Of a stretch of 32,491 nucleotides of DNA, positions 1 through 7,819 are shown one piece after another; within the stretch, counting starts at the first letter, position 1; every line of letters starts with the position of its first letter. The notes beneath the pieces were generated by a model. It was given only the letters and a program-made list of their open reading frames with translations. It was not told the origin of the DNA and did no database searches. Source of the stretch: Acidimicrobiaceae bacterium (GTDB lineage Bacteria > Actinomycetota > Acidimicrobiia > Acidimicrobiales > Palsa-688); NCBI GenBank assembly GCA_003166025.1, contig PMWT01000167.1:4207-36697 (forward strand), in the 5' to 3' direction. The translations under genes were made by a program, and so were the position numbers.

Positions 1-698
1 CGTACTTCTGCCAGGTGCAGGACAGCGACTACTACTCCTACACCGAGCTGATCCCGGACGGTCCCACCACGCAGCTGATGCGCGAGGTTGCCCGGCGGCA
101 TGGCGTGGTGCTGATCGTGCCGATGTTCGAGGAGGAGCTGCCCGGTCTCTACTACAACACCGCAGCGGTGATCGACGCGGACGGCAGCTATCTCGGCAAG
201 TACCGCAAGACGCATATCCCGCACGTCGCGGGGTTCTGGGAGAAGTTCTACTTCCGGCCGGGCAACCTGGGCTATCCGGTCTTCGACACCGCGGTCGGCC
301 GGATCGGCGTCTATATCTGTTACGACCGGCATTTCCCGGAGGGCTGGCGGGCCCTCGGCCTGGCCGGCGCGCGGATCGTGTTCAACCCGTCGGCCACCAG
401 CCGCGGCCTGGCGCAGTACTTGTGGCGGCTTGAGCAGCCGGCCGCGGCGGTTGCCAATGAGTACTTCGTCGGCGCGATCAACCGGGTGGGCGTCGAGCCG
501 CTGGGTGACGATGACTTCTACGGCCAGTCCTACTTCGCCGATCCGCGCGGCCAGCTGATCGGCGACGGCGCGTTGGATGCCGCCGACGACGTCGTGGTCC
601 GGGACCTGGACATGGACCAGCTTGAGGAAGTCCGCCATCTGTGGGCTTTTTACCGCGACCGGCGGCCGGACGCCTACGGGCCGCTGACCGAGCCGTAG
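1..698 (+). CDS. Nitrilase-fold amidohydrolase, beta-ureidopropionase-like (5' end missing)
   Basis: Probably hydrolyses an N-carbamoyl amino acid (N-carbamoyl-beta-alanine to beta-alanine, CO2 and ammonia), the last ring-derived step of reductive pyrimidine breakdown. The reading frame is open from base 3 (YFCQVQDSDYYSYTE), so the true start and the catalytic Glu lie upstream of the window; the GTG at 15 is not the start. The nitrilase Lys is seen in GKYRKTHIPH and the nucleophilic Cys in GVYICYDRHFPEGW, followed by the conserved FNPSATS segment. About 230 residues remain of a protein that is usually near 280-330. The next gene is a dihydropyrimidinase 70 bp downstream on the same strand, which supports the assignment. 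Another carbamoyl-amino-acid amidase of the same fold is the main alternative. Confidence 0.85.
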   Translation, partial: YFCQVQDSDYYSYTELIPDGPTTQLMREVARRHGVVLIVPMFEEELPGLYYNTAAVIDADGSYLGKYRKTHIPHVAGFWEKFYFRPGNLGYPVFDTAVGRIGVYICYDRHFPEGWRALGLAGARIVFNPSATSRGLAQYLWRLEQPAAAVANEYFVGAINRVGVEPLGDDDFYGQSYFADPRGQLIGDGALDAADDVVVRDLDMDQLEEVRHLWAFYRDRRPDAYGPLTEP

Positions 699-710
699 GC
701 CGTCGGGCAG

Positions 711-742
711 TGCAGACCGCAGGCAGCGCAGACCGGGGGCAG
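711..742 (+). repeat. Two-copy 16-bp tandem repeat upstream of the dihydropyrimidinase
   Basis: TGCAGACCGCAGGCAG is followed directly by CGCAGACCGGGGGCAG (3 mismatches). It fills most of the 69-bp gap between the amidase stop and the next gene and creates the GGGGG run nearest the start. Seen directly; no function is known. Confidence 0.7.
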
Positions 743-767
743 TGAGGGCATCCTGATCAGCGGCGGC

Positions 768-2147
768 ATGGTTATCAGCGCGAGCGGCGCCGCACCGCTG
801 GACGTGCTGACGGACGGTGAGCGAATTGCCGCGCTTGCCGCGCCGGGAACCGAGGTTGCCGCTTCCTGGGCGGCGAGTGCCGACCGGGTGATCAGCGCCG
901 CGGGCAAGTACGTGCTGCCTGGCGGGATAGACGCGCACACGCACATGGAGATGCCGTTCGGCGGTACGTTCGCCGCCGATACTTTCGAGACCGGGACCCG
1001 CGCGGCGGCCTGGGGCGGCACTACGACGATCATCGACTTCGCCGTGCAGGCCAAGGGCGCCTCGCTGCTATCGACGCTGGACAACTGGCACCGCAAGGCG
1101 GACGGTCAGTGCGCGATCGACTACGGATTCCACATGATCGTGTCCGATGTCAACGATGCGACCCTGAAGGAGATGGACGCTTGCATCGGGGCCGGCGTGA
1201 ACAGCTTCAAGATGTTCATGGCCTATCCCGGCGTCTTTTACGCGACCGATGGCGAGATCCTGCGCGCGATGCAGCAGGCCGCGCAGACCGGCGCGCTGGT
1301 CATGATGCATGCGGAAAATGGCATCGCGATCGATCAGCTCGTCGCGCAGGCCGTAGCGGCCGGGAAGACCGACCCGGTCCAGCACGGCCTGACCCGGCCG
1401 CCCGAGCTGGAAGCCGAAGCCACCTCGCGGGCGATTGCGCTGGCCAGGGTGACCGGCTCGCCGCTGTATATCGTGCACCTGTCCGCTGCGCAGGCGCTGG
1501 ATGCCGTCACGGCGGCACGCGACACCGGCCAGAATGTGTTCGCCGAGACCTGTCCGCAGTACCTGTACCTGTCGATCGAAGATCTGGCCAGGCCCGGCTT
1601 CGACGGCGCCAAATTCGTCGCCTCCCCGCCGCTGCGGCCCAGGGAGCACCAGGGGTCGCTGTGGCGCGGGCTGCGCACTAATGACCTGTCGGTCGTGTCC
1701 ACCGATCATTGCCCGTTCTGCTTTGCCGAGCAGAAAGAACTTGGCCGCGGCGACTTCAGCAAGATTCCAAACGGGATTCCCGGCGTGGAGCACCGCATGG
1801 ACCTGCTGCATCAGGGCGTGACTGGCGGAGAGCTCTCCCTGGCGCGCTGGGTCGAGGTGGCCTCGACGACGCCCGCGCGGATGTTCGGCCTTTATCCAGG
1901 CAAGGGCACGATTCAGCCGGGCGCGGACGCCGACATCGTGGTCTACGACCCGGCCGCCCGCCAAGTGCTCTCGGTCGCTACCCACCACATGAACGTGGAC
2001 TACTCGGCGTATGAGGGTATGGAGATCACCGGGAGAGTGCAGACGGTGCTGTCACGCGGCCGGGTCATAATCGACGCCGGCCAGTATCACGGCGTGACCG
2101 GCCACGGCCGCTTCCTGCAGCGGGAGCTGTGCCAGTATCTGAGCTGA
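768..2147 (+). CDS. Dihydropyrimidinase / D-hydantoinase family amidohydrolase
   Basis: Cyclic amidohydrolase that opens dihydropyrimidine (or hydantoin) rings to N-carbamoyl amino acids in the cytoplasm. The binuclear metal site is complete: His57 and His59 in GGIDAHTHMEMPFGG, the Lys148 to be carboxylated in GVNSFKMFMAYPG, His181 in MMHAENG, His237 in YIVHLSA and Asp313 in VSTDHCPF. The 459 residues match the family. The first beta strand, expected before MVISASG, is encoded upstream in the same frame (ILISGG), but no ATG, GTG or TTG lies between the previous stop (696-698) and 768; only a CTG at 753 is available. The start is therefore uncertain. It sits between a beta-ureidopropionase-like amidase and an LLM oxidoreductase. 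E. coli HyuA in the ygeW-xdhD region belongs to the same superfamily, so a purine-derived hydantoin or ureide is a possible alternative substrate. Confidence 0.92.
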   Translation: MVISASGAAPLDVLTDGERIAALAAPGTEVAASWAASADRVISAAGKYVLPGGIDAHTHMEMPFGGTFAADTFETGTRAAAWGGTTTIIDFAVQAKGASLLSTLDNWHRKADGQCAIDYGFHMIVSDVNDATLKEMDACIGAGVNSFKMFMAYPGVFYATDGEILRAMQQAAQTGALVMMHAENGIAIDQLVAQAVAAGKTDPVQHGLTRPPELEAEATSRAIALARVTGSPLYIVHLSAAQALDAVTAARDTGQNVFAETCPQYLYLSIEDLARPGFDGAKFVASPPLRPREHQGSLWRGLRTNDLSVVSTDHCPFCFAEQKELGRGDFSKIPNGIPGVEHRMDLLHQGVTGGELSLARWVEVASTTPARMFGLYPGKGTIQPGADADIVVYDPAARQVLSVATHHMNVDYSAYEGMEITGRVQTVLSRGRVIIDAGQYHGVTGHGRFLQRELCQYLS

Positions 2148-2200
2148 TGCAGCAGTAGCAGAGCTGATGGGGCAGTCGCGGAGCTGAACGGCCGGTAGGG
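2141..2200 (+). repeat. Degenerate 20-bp tandem repeat after the dihydropyrimidinase
   Basis: Three 20-bp units start GAGCTGA at 2141, 2161 and 2181. The first unit overlaps the stop codon region of the dihydropyrimidinase gene and the last decays after about 8 bp. Seen directly. Confidence 0.7.
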
Positions 2201-2229
2201 CCGCTGCGCAAGGAACGGGGAGACAACCG

Positions 2230-3225
2230 ATGGATTTCGGCTTGGTTCTGCAGACTGATCCGCCGGCCAGCGGTGTCGTCAGCGCGATGCGCGAGGCCGA
2301 GAACCTGGGCTTCCGCTACGGCTGGACTTTCGACTCGCATGTCCTGTGGCAGGAGCCGTTCGTCATCTACTCGCAGATACTCGCGTCGACGTCGGCATTG
2401 GTCGTCGGCCCGATGGTGACCAACCCGGGTACCCGCGACTGGTCGGTCACCGCCTCGCTGTTCGCCACGCTCAACGACATGTTCGGCAACCGGACGATCT
2501 GCGGAATCGGCCGCGGCGATTCCTCCCGGCGGGTCATCGGCCAGCAGTCGGCTTCGCTGGCCACGCTGGCCGAGGCGATGCGGGTGATCAAGGACCTGGC
2601 CGAGGGCCGGGAAGCGACGCTGCACGGGACCGTGGTGCAGATCCCGTGGGTACGCGACGGTAAGCTGGAGATCTGGATGGCGGCCTACGGGCCGAAGGCG
2701 CTTGCGCTGGCCGGCGAGCAGGCCGACGGGTTCATCCTGCAGACGGCCGACCCCGACATCGCCCGGTGGACCATCGGCGCGGTGCGCGACGCGGCCAGGG
2801 CGGCGGGACGCCCCGCCGATGCCGTCACCATCTGCGTGGCCGCGCCCGCCTATGTCGGCACCGACCTGGCCCATCAGCGGGATCAGCTCCGCTGGTTCGG
2901 CGGGATGGTGGGCAACCACGTGGCGGATCTGGTGCGCCGGTACGGCATCGACGGCCCGGTGCCGACGGCGCTGACCGACTACATCTCCGGGCGGCAGGGC
3001 TACGACTACTCTCATCATGGGCGGGCCGGGAACCCGGACACCGAGTTCGTGCCCGACGACATCGTGGACCGGTTCTGCCTGACCGGGCCGCCGTCCGCGC
3101 ATGTCGACCGGCTGCGCGAGCTGGCCGGCCTCGGCGTCGACCAGTTCGCCGTCTACCTGATGCACGACCAGCCCGAAGCCACCATGGCCGCCTACGGCGC
3201 CGACATCATCGCGGCGCTGAGCTGA
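2230..3225 (+). CDS. LLM-class flavin/F420-dependent oxidoreductase (TIGR03842-like)
   Basis: Luciferase-like monooxygenase-fold protein of 331 residues, starting MDFGLVLQTDPPASGVV, with an internal GIGRGDSS motif and the IWMAAYGPKALALAG segment typical of the family. Start ATG 2230 has GGGGAG at 2217-2222, 7 nt upstream. The sequence resembles, from memory, the TIGR03842 group of F420-type oxidoreductases; the cofactor (F420 or FMN) cannot be told from sequence alone. It follows the dihydropyrimidinase by 82 bp and ends 2 bp before the aminotransferase remnant, so it belongs to the pyrimidine-catabolic operon. A redox step on the pyrimidine or its ring-opened product is an inference from position. 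The substrate is unknown. Confidence 0.85.
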   Translation: MDFGLVLQTDPPASGVVSAMREAENLGFRYGWTFDSHVLWQEPFVIYSQILASTSALVVGPMVTNPGTRDWSVTASLFATLNDMFGNRTICGIGRGDSSRRVIGQQSASLATLAEAMRVIKDLAEGREATLHGTVVQIPWVRDGKLEIWMAAYGPKALALAGEQADGFILQTADPDIARWTIGAVRDAARAAGRPADAVTICVAAPAYVGTDLAHQRDQLRWFGGMVGNHVADLVRRYGIDGPVPTALTDYISGRQGYDYSHHGRAGNPDTEFVPDDIVDRFCLTGPPSAHVDRLRELAGLGVDQFAVYLMHDQPEATMAAYGADIIAALS

Positions 3226-3227
3226 GC

Positions 3228-3470
3228 ATGTACCGGTCCGCGGTTGAGCTGGTCAGCGGCAAGGGCAGCCGCGTCACTGACGCGTCGCGCCGCAGCTACC
3301 TCGACTTCTTCGGCGGCATCCGCACCAGCATGCTGGGCTACGACGTGGCCGAGGTGCGCGAGGCGCTCGAGCGGCAGCTCGCCGCCGGCGTCACGCACAC
3401 CTCCGCGCTGTACCTAATCCGCAACCAGGTAGAGCGGGCGGAGAAGATCGCCCGGCGGCTGACCGCGCGG
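3228..3470 (+). pseudogene. Class III aminotransferase, N-terminal remnant
   Basis: The frame opened by ATG 3228 encodes about 80 residues of an omega-amino-acid/class III PLP aminotransferase N-terminus (MYRSAVELVSG, YLDFFGGIRTSMLGYD, TSALYLIRN). Similarity stops after ARRLTARD near 3470; the frame stays open to 3896 but reads through the next gene out of phase. The PLP Lys and all of the catalytic domain are absent. In an intact operon it would transaminate beta-alanine or beta-aminoisobutyrate to the semialdehyde used by the adjacent dehydrogenase. A deletion of about 1 kb is the simplest explanation; an assembly artefact is possible. Confidence 0.75.
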
Positions 3471-3534
3471 GATTCTCCGCGGGGGGCCGCCGGAACCAGC
3501 CATGATCACGGGACACAGGAGAACGGAACGGGCA

Positions 3535-3761
3535 ATGAGGCACATATCGCACTGGATCGGCGGCAAGCCGTGGTCAGGGGAGGCCGCCCGGCGTGGCGAT
3601 GTCTACAACCCGGCGACCGGGCAGGTGACCGGCACCGTGGACTTCGCCGGCCGAGGCGAGGTGGCGGCCGCGGCTGCGGCCGCAGCGGCGGCGCTGCCAG
3701 GCTGGCGGGAGACCTCGCTGGTCAAGCGGGCCAGCGTGATGTTCGCCTTTCGCGAGCTGCT
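3535..3761 (+). pseudogene. mmsA: Methylmalonate-semialdehyde dehydrogenase, N-terminal remnant cut by an IS
   Basis: ATG 3535 opens MRHISHWIGGKPWSG and continues with DVYNPATGQVTGTVDF and RASVMFAFRELL, a clear N-terminus of (methyl)malonate-semialdehyde dehydrogenase. After about 76 codons the reading frame enters the inverted repeat of an insertion sequence at 3762. The NAD-binding and catalytic Cys regions (over 400 residues) are absent and do not reappear beyond the element. The intact enzyme would convert the semialdehyde from beta-alanine or beta-aminoisobutyrate to acetyl- or propionyl-CoA, completing pyrimidine breakdown. Not functional as it stands. Confidence 0.85.
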
Positions 3762-3789
3762 GCTGTGGGTGCCGAAAACCTATGCCACC
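3762..3789 (+). repeat. Left terminal inverted repeat of the IS
   Basis: 28 bp, beginning GCTGTGGGTGCCGAAAACCT, exact reverse complement of 4966-4993. It interrupts mmsA immediately after the FRELL codons. Confidence 0.93.
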
Positions 3790-3886
3790 TGGGCAGATGC
3801 CCTAGGATCGCGGTCGGTTCGGTCAAGCGGCTCGGCGTCGGCCGGGCCGGTCTTGGCTCGGCCGGAGGTGGGATGATCTTCGGCTT

Positions 3887-4975
3887 ATGGGCTTGAAGCT
3901 GGTCTTCCTGGTCGTGTCCCGTGTCATGTCGCTGCTCAGGCTGTCGCGCCGGGAGTCGTGGTGGAAGGATGCCGAGATCTTGATGCTGCGCCATCAGCTC
4001 GCTGTCGCCGAGCGTGAGCGGCCGAAGGCGCGCGCCCGGTTGGCGTGGCCGGACTGGGCGTGGCTGGCGCTGCTCGCCGGGACGGTGCCGGCCGGGAGGC
4101 TGGCCGGGATGCGGCTGCTCGTCACTCCGGGCACTATCTTGCGCTGGCATCGCGACATCGTCCGCCGCCGGTGGGGGCACCTGTCGCAGCGTGGCCGGTC
4201 CGGGCGGCCAGCCACGCACCGCAAGGTGCGGTCGGTAGTGCTGCGGCTCGCCCGGGAGAACGAGTCCTGGGGCTACCGGCGGATCCACGGCGAGCTCGCG
4301 GGACTGGGCATCACCGTGGCGCCGTCCACGGTCTGGGAGATCCTCAAGAACGCCGGGATCGACCCGGCGCCGCGCCGCGACGGTCCAGGGTGGGCCGAGT
4401 TCCTGCGATCACAGGCACAGGGGATCTTGGCCCTGGACTTCTTCACCGCCGACCTCCTCAACGGCGCCAAGGTGAACGTCCTTGCCGTGATCGAGCACGG
4501 TACCCGCCGCGTCCGGATCCTGGGCGCCACGGAGCATCCCGTCCAGGCGTGGGTCGTGCAGCAGGCCCGGAACGTGCTCATGGACCTGGCGGACGCCGGG
4601 ACGCGGGTCAAGTTCATGATTCATGACCGGGACGCCAGCTTCACCACCGCGTTCGATGAGGTCTTCCGTGCCGCGGGCACCAGGATCGTCCGCTCCGCCA
4701 TCCAGGCGCCCCGAATGAACTCGGTCATGCAACGGTGGATCGGCAGCTGCCGCCGCGAACTGCTCGACCGGACTCTGGTATGGAACCAACGCCACCTTAT
4801 GACCGTGCTGCGGGAGTACGAAGACTTCTACAACACCCACCGGCCGCACCGAGCCCTGAAACAGGCCGCGCCGCTGCGCCGGCTGCCCGGCAACGTCACC
4901 GACCTTGATCGGATCCGGGTTCAGCGACGTGACCGCGTCGGCGGCGTGATTCATGAGTATCGCCTGGTGGCATAG
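3887..4975 (+). CDS. Transposase with rve integrase core, catalytic Glu replaced by Gln
   Basis: 362-residue transposase of the retroviral-integrase fold. An N-terminal helical region (WWKDAEILMLRHQLAV) precedes the helix-turn-helix-like ESWGYRRIHGELAGLG, then the catalytic core with Asp184 (LALDFF) and Asp247 (IHDRD). Family members continue with a MERW-type motif supplying Glu; here codon 282 (4730-4732, CAA) is Gln in MNSVMQRWIG, exactly 35 residues after Asp247. The C-terminal HRPHRALKQ motif is intact. The stop codon lies inside the right inverted repeat. The copy is full length but predicted to be unable to catalyse strand transfer. A sequencing error at one base would be the alternative. 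Confidence 0.9.
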   Translation: MGLKLVFLVVSRVMSLLRLSRRESWWKDAEILMLRHQLAVAERERPKARARLAWPDWAWLALLAGTVPAGRLAGMRLLVTPGTILRWHRDIVRRRWGHLSQRGRSGRPATHRKVRSVVLRLARENESWGYRRIHGELAGLGITVAPSTVWEILKNAGIDPAPRRDGPGWAEFLRSQAQGILALDFFTADLLNGAKVNVLAVIEHGTRRVRILGATEHPVQAWVVQQARNVLMDLADAGTRVKFMIHDRDASFTTAFDEVFRAAGTRIVRSAIQAPRMNSVMQRWIGSCRRELLDRTLVWNQRHLMTVLREYEDFYNTHRPHRALKQAAPLRRLPGNVTDLDRIRVQRRDRVGGVIHEYRLVA

Positions 4976-4993
4976 GTTTTCGGCACCCACAGC
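4966..4993 (+). repeat. Right terminal inverted repeat of the IS
   Basis: 28 bp, exact reverse complement of 3762-3789; contains the last codons and the stop of the transposase. Confidence 0.93.
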
Positions 4994-5267
4994 GCCCGTT
5001 ACGAGGCCGCGCATCTGCCACTCACGCACGTCCGTGCTGAGCCGGTTCGGGGGAGTCCTGCGTCCCTTTTCCGGGCTGGCCGGCGGCTGTTGCTGGTGAC
5101 CTTGCGGCCGCCGTTATCGGTCCCGTCAAGGTCGGGCGCGTGCGCCCTGGGATTTGTGATCGCCCGCGCCAGGGCACCGGCCGCATGGCGGGAACTCTCG
5201 GTCGGCCCGTGGCTACCGTGGCGAGGGCCGCAGACCCGCTGTCCTCGCTCGTCGTTCGCTGCGGCCG
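4994..5267. other. Unassigned segment between the IS and the D-aminoacylase gene
   Basis: 274 bp with no recognisable gene. Neither strand gives a product with a familiar motif, and no remainder of mmsA is present. A short palindrome (GGGCGC-GT-GCGCCC, 5134-5147) lies 120 bp past the stop of the - strand operon and might act as its terminator, but no T run follows it. This is the junction of a rearrangement next to the IS. Confidence 0.6.
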
Positions 5268-6818
5268 TCACTGTGGGTGAGGGAGGTCCGGTTCAAGGAC
5301 GTCGCGCCCGGCGACCAGGACCCGGCGCACCCCTGGCGGTGCCTGGCAGGGCCGCTCATAGGTGGCGGTGTCGATGAAGCTGTCCGGGTCAAGCAGGACG
5401 AGATCGGCGCGCAACCCGGGAGCGACGCGGCCGCGGTCACGCAGGCCCAGCCGGTCCGCGGCCCGGCTGGTCAGCCTCACCACAGCTTCCTCGGTCGTGA
5501 CCAAGCCGTCCCGCAGCGCGTAGCGGCCTAGCACCCGGGCTGCGGTTCCGTACAGGCGGGGATGCGGACGAGCGTTGAAGATCCCGTCGGAGCCGACGAG
5601 CGCCCCGGGCAGGGTGAAGATCGCCCGGACTACCTCCTCAGTGGCGTAGTGATCGACCATGCCGGCATTCAGATCTGTGTCGGTGAGAAGGTCCAGCACC
5701 GCAACTGATGGCTCGGCACATCGCTCGGCGGCTATCTGCTCAATAGTCATGCCGACATCGGCGGCACGCGGCCGGCCCGCCTCGGTGATCGTGATCTGGG
5801 CCGGACCGCACGCGGCGAAGAGGTTTTCCCACCCCGGCAGGCCGTTTTCGATGTCCCGCAAGATCCGCAGCCGTTCGGCTCTGTCGCGTAGCCGGCCCAG
5901 GATCGCCGCCGGGCCTCCATCGAAGGCCCACGGCGGCAGCAAGGCGCTGAGCAGGGTGCTTCCCGCACCATAGGGGTAGTGGTCGAAACTGAGATCGATG
6001 CGCTGCGCGGCATCGGCTATCAGGAGCAGAAGAGAGTCCAGCAGATGGGGTGACCCGACGAGTTTGAGGTGAGACAGGTGCAGGGCCGCCCCAGTGCGCT
6101 CGGCAATGCGCACAAACTCCCCGATAGCGTCGAGCACTCCGGCCCCCTCGTTGCGGACGTGCGGCATAAGCGGGACACGCTCGTCCGCGGCGACCTGTGC
6201 CAGGGCGATGAGTTCGCCCGTATCGGCGTACAGGCCTGGTGCGTAGATGAGCCCGAAAGAAAGCATCCGGGCTCCGGCCCTGAAGCCCGCCGTAACCTCG
6301 TCCTGCATTCGCCGCAGCTCAGTGTCGTCAGGGGGGCGCTTGGCGGGCCCGAGGACGACCTCCCGCACTGCTGAGTGCGGCACGCTTGCCACCAGGCTGG
6401 TTACGGCGTGCGTCGCCTCCAGCGCGGCCAGGTAGTCAGCCAGGGAGCCCCACGGCCACTCTTCGGGGCCAGGACCTTCGAGCGCCGACAGGTAACGGCG
6501 GCGCTCCGCACGCCCATCCGGGGTTACCGGCGCGGGACCCAGACCGTCTGGGCAGATCACCTCGGTGGTAAAGCCCTGGGCCACCTTCGGCGCCTGCCGC
6601 GGATCCAGGAAAGGGTGCAGCGCCGAGTGGGCGTGCATGTCGATGAATCCCGGGCACAGCAGCAGACCGCGAGCGTCAACCTCCTCCCCGCACGACTCAA
6701 CCGGCAGCCGCTCGCCGATGGCGGCAATTCTCCCCTCCGCTACGGCAACATCGCTGGTGCGCACCAGTTGCTCTCCGTCGGCCAGCTGTGCGGCCCGGAA
6801 GACGAGATCAGCGTGCAT
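5268..6818 (-). CDS. N-acyl-D-amino-acid deacylase / D-aminoacylase-like amidohydrolase
   Basis: Amidohydrolase-3 family protein of 516 residues, predicted to cleave an N-acyl or N-carbamoyl amide. The start is ATG 6818, sharing one base with the TAA of the upstream oxidoreductase gene (TAATG); the frame is open further upstream but lacks family sequence. Metal-site motifs are GFIDMHAHSALHP, LSHLKLVG, FDHYPYGAGSTLLSALLPPW and LVGSDGIFNARPHPR, and the C-terminal composite strand GRVAPGLRADLVLLD is present. The family's GNCG/GQDG loop reads CPDGLGPAPV here. It is the last gene of the - strand operon running from 11875. In that context it may act on a carbamoyl or acyl amino acid left after ring opening; a true D-amino acid substrate is equally possible. 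Confidence 0.85.
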   Translation of the reverse strand: MHADLVFRAAQLADGEQLVRTSDVAVAEGRIAAIGERLPVESCGEEVDARGLLLCPGFIDMHAHSALHPFLDPRQAPKVAQGFTTEVICPDGLGPAPVTPDGRAERRRYLSALEGPGPEEWPWGSLADYLAALEATHAVTSLVASVPHSAVREVVLGPAKRPPDDTELRRMQDEVTAGFRAGARMLSFGLIYAPGLYADTGELIALAQVAADERVPLMPHVRNEGAGVLDAIGEFVRIAERTGAALHLSHLKLVGSPHLLDSLLLLIADAAQRIDLSFDHYPYGAGSTLLSALLPPWAFDGGPAAILGRLRDRAERLRILRDIENGLPGWENLFAACGPAQITITEAGRPRAADVGMTIEQIAAERCAEPSVAVLDLLTDTDLNAGMVDHYATEEVVRAIFTLPGALVGSDGIFNARPHPRLYGTAARVLGRYALRDGLVTTEEAVVRLTSRAADRLGLRDRGRVAPGLRADLVLLDPDSFIDTATYERPCQAPPGVRRVLVAGRDVLEPDLPHPQ

Positions 6819-7819
6819 TACCGTGCCTCTCCCGCGCCGAAGGTGTCGATCATGAGCCGCACGTCGTCGCCGAGCGGGTAGAGGACCGGGCAGGTCGCCC
6901 CGTTGGCGATGTACTCCCCGACCTTGGCCCGGCATTCCTCCGGCGTCCCGGTCGCCGAGACGGCCTGCACCGCGTCGTCGGGAATGAGCTTCATGGCCGC
7001 GCGGATCTCCTCCGGGCCGGCCGGCCAGGTCAGCACCTTGCCAATGGCCTCGATCAGCGCCGGATCCACGCCGCTGGCCGCCATGATGTGCGGCTGCTGG
7101 CCGAGGTACTGGGTGAGCAGCTCGCGGGCGCGGTCCAGGGCGAGATCCCGGTCGTGGTCCATCGAGCAGACGATCAGCTGCGGCCGGTCAATGTCGCCGG
7201 CCGTTCGCCCGGCCCGCGCCGCGCCGGCGCTCAGGGCCTCCAGGGCCCGCGCGGTGTACTGCGGGGTCACCATGTAGTTGAGCAGTACGCCGTCGCCGAT
7301 CTGCCCGGCCAGCTCCATCATCCGCATGCCGGTGGCGCCGATGTAGATGGGCACCTGCCGCGGCGACCGGTCGCCGTGCACGATGTCCAGCGCGACGTCG
7401 TCGAGGTGGACGTACTCGCCGTGATAGGTGACATGCTGCAGCGCGAGCAGCTGCCGGGTGGCCTCGACGATCTCCCGCATCGCGCGCAGTGGCTTGCGCC
7501 GGTCCACGCCTACCTTGGCGGCCAGCGGCTCCCACCACGCGCCGAGCCCGAGGATGACCCGGCCAGGGGCCAGCTCATCCAGGGTGGAGAACGTGGCGGC
7601 GAGCAGCGCGACATTGCGCGTCCACATCGAGACCACCCCGGAGCCGATCTTGATCCGGCTGGTCACGCCGGCGTACGCGGCCATCGGCACCGTGGCCTCG
7701 CGGGCCAGCCTGCTCTCGGCCTGCCAGACCGCCTCGAAGCCGCGTGCCTCGGCGTAGCGGGCGTACTCCATGCTCTCGGCGATCGAGTGCTTGTCCTGCA
7801 GGTAGAGCGCGACCCTCAT
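6818..7819 (-). CDS. LLM-class flavin/F420-dependent oxidoreductase
   Basis: 333-residue luciferase-like protein starting [21 protein letters not shown], with [10 protein letters not shown], a [21 protein letters not shown] segment and [13 protein letters not shown], resembling methylenetetrahydromethanopterin reductase-like enzymes. Its ATG overlaps the TGA of the SsnA-like gene by four bases (ATGA), and its stop overlaps the next ATG, so translation of the three genes is coupled. Cofactor F420 is likely for an actinomycete but FMN is not excluded. Its substrate is unknown. It differs clearly from the LLM protein at 2230-3225, so the two are not a recent duplication. Confidence 0.87.
   Translation of the reverse strand: MRVALYLQDKHSIAESMEYARYAEARGFEAVWQAESRLAREATVPMAAYAGVTSRIKIGSGVVSMWTRNVALLAATFSTLDELAPGRVILGLGAWWEPLAAKVGVDRRKPLRAMREIVEATRQLLALQHVTYHGEYVHLDDVALDIVHGDRSPRQVPIYIGATGMRMMELAGQIGDGVLLNYMVTPQYTARALEALSAGAARAGRTAGDIDRPQLIVCSMDHDRDLALDRARELLTQYLGQQPHIMAASGVDPALIEAIGKVLTWPAGPEEIRAAMKLIPDDAVQAVSATGTPEECRAKVGEYIANGATCPVLYPLGDDVRLMIDTFGAGEAR

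Larger units (their letters stand above)
3762..4993 (+). mobile_element. Insertion sequence, single-ORF D-D-35-E type (IS481/IS3-like), 1232 bp
   Basis: Bounded by 28-bp perfect inverted repeats at 3762-3789 and 4966-4993, enclosing one transposase gene. Ends of the form TGTGGGTGCC fit IS3/IS481-type elements, in which case the outer GC on each side could be a 2-bp duplicated target. No longer target duplication is visible. The left flank is mmsA sequence and the right flank is not, so the element has rearranged or captured an adjacent deletion rather than simply inserted. Confidence 0.9.

Noticed and set aside
3761-4994. Target-site duplication flanking the IS
   Set aside because: Only a 2-bp GC could be duplicated, and it is part of the palindromic extension of the inverted repeats; the flanks are not continuous sequence, so no true duplication can be claimed.
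5134-5147. Terminator for the - strand operon
   Set aside because: The palindrome has only a 2-base centre, lies 120 bp past the stop and lacks a T tract; kept only as a remark.
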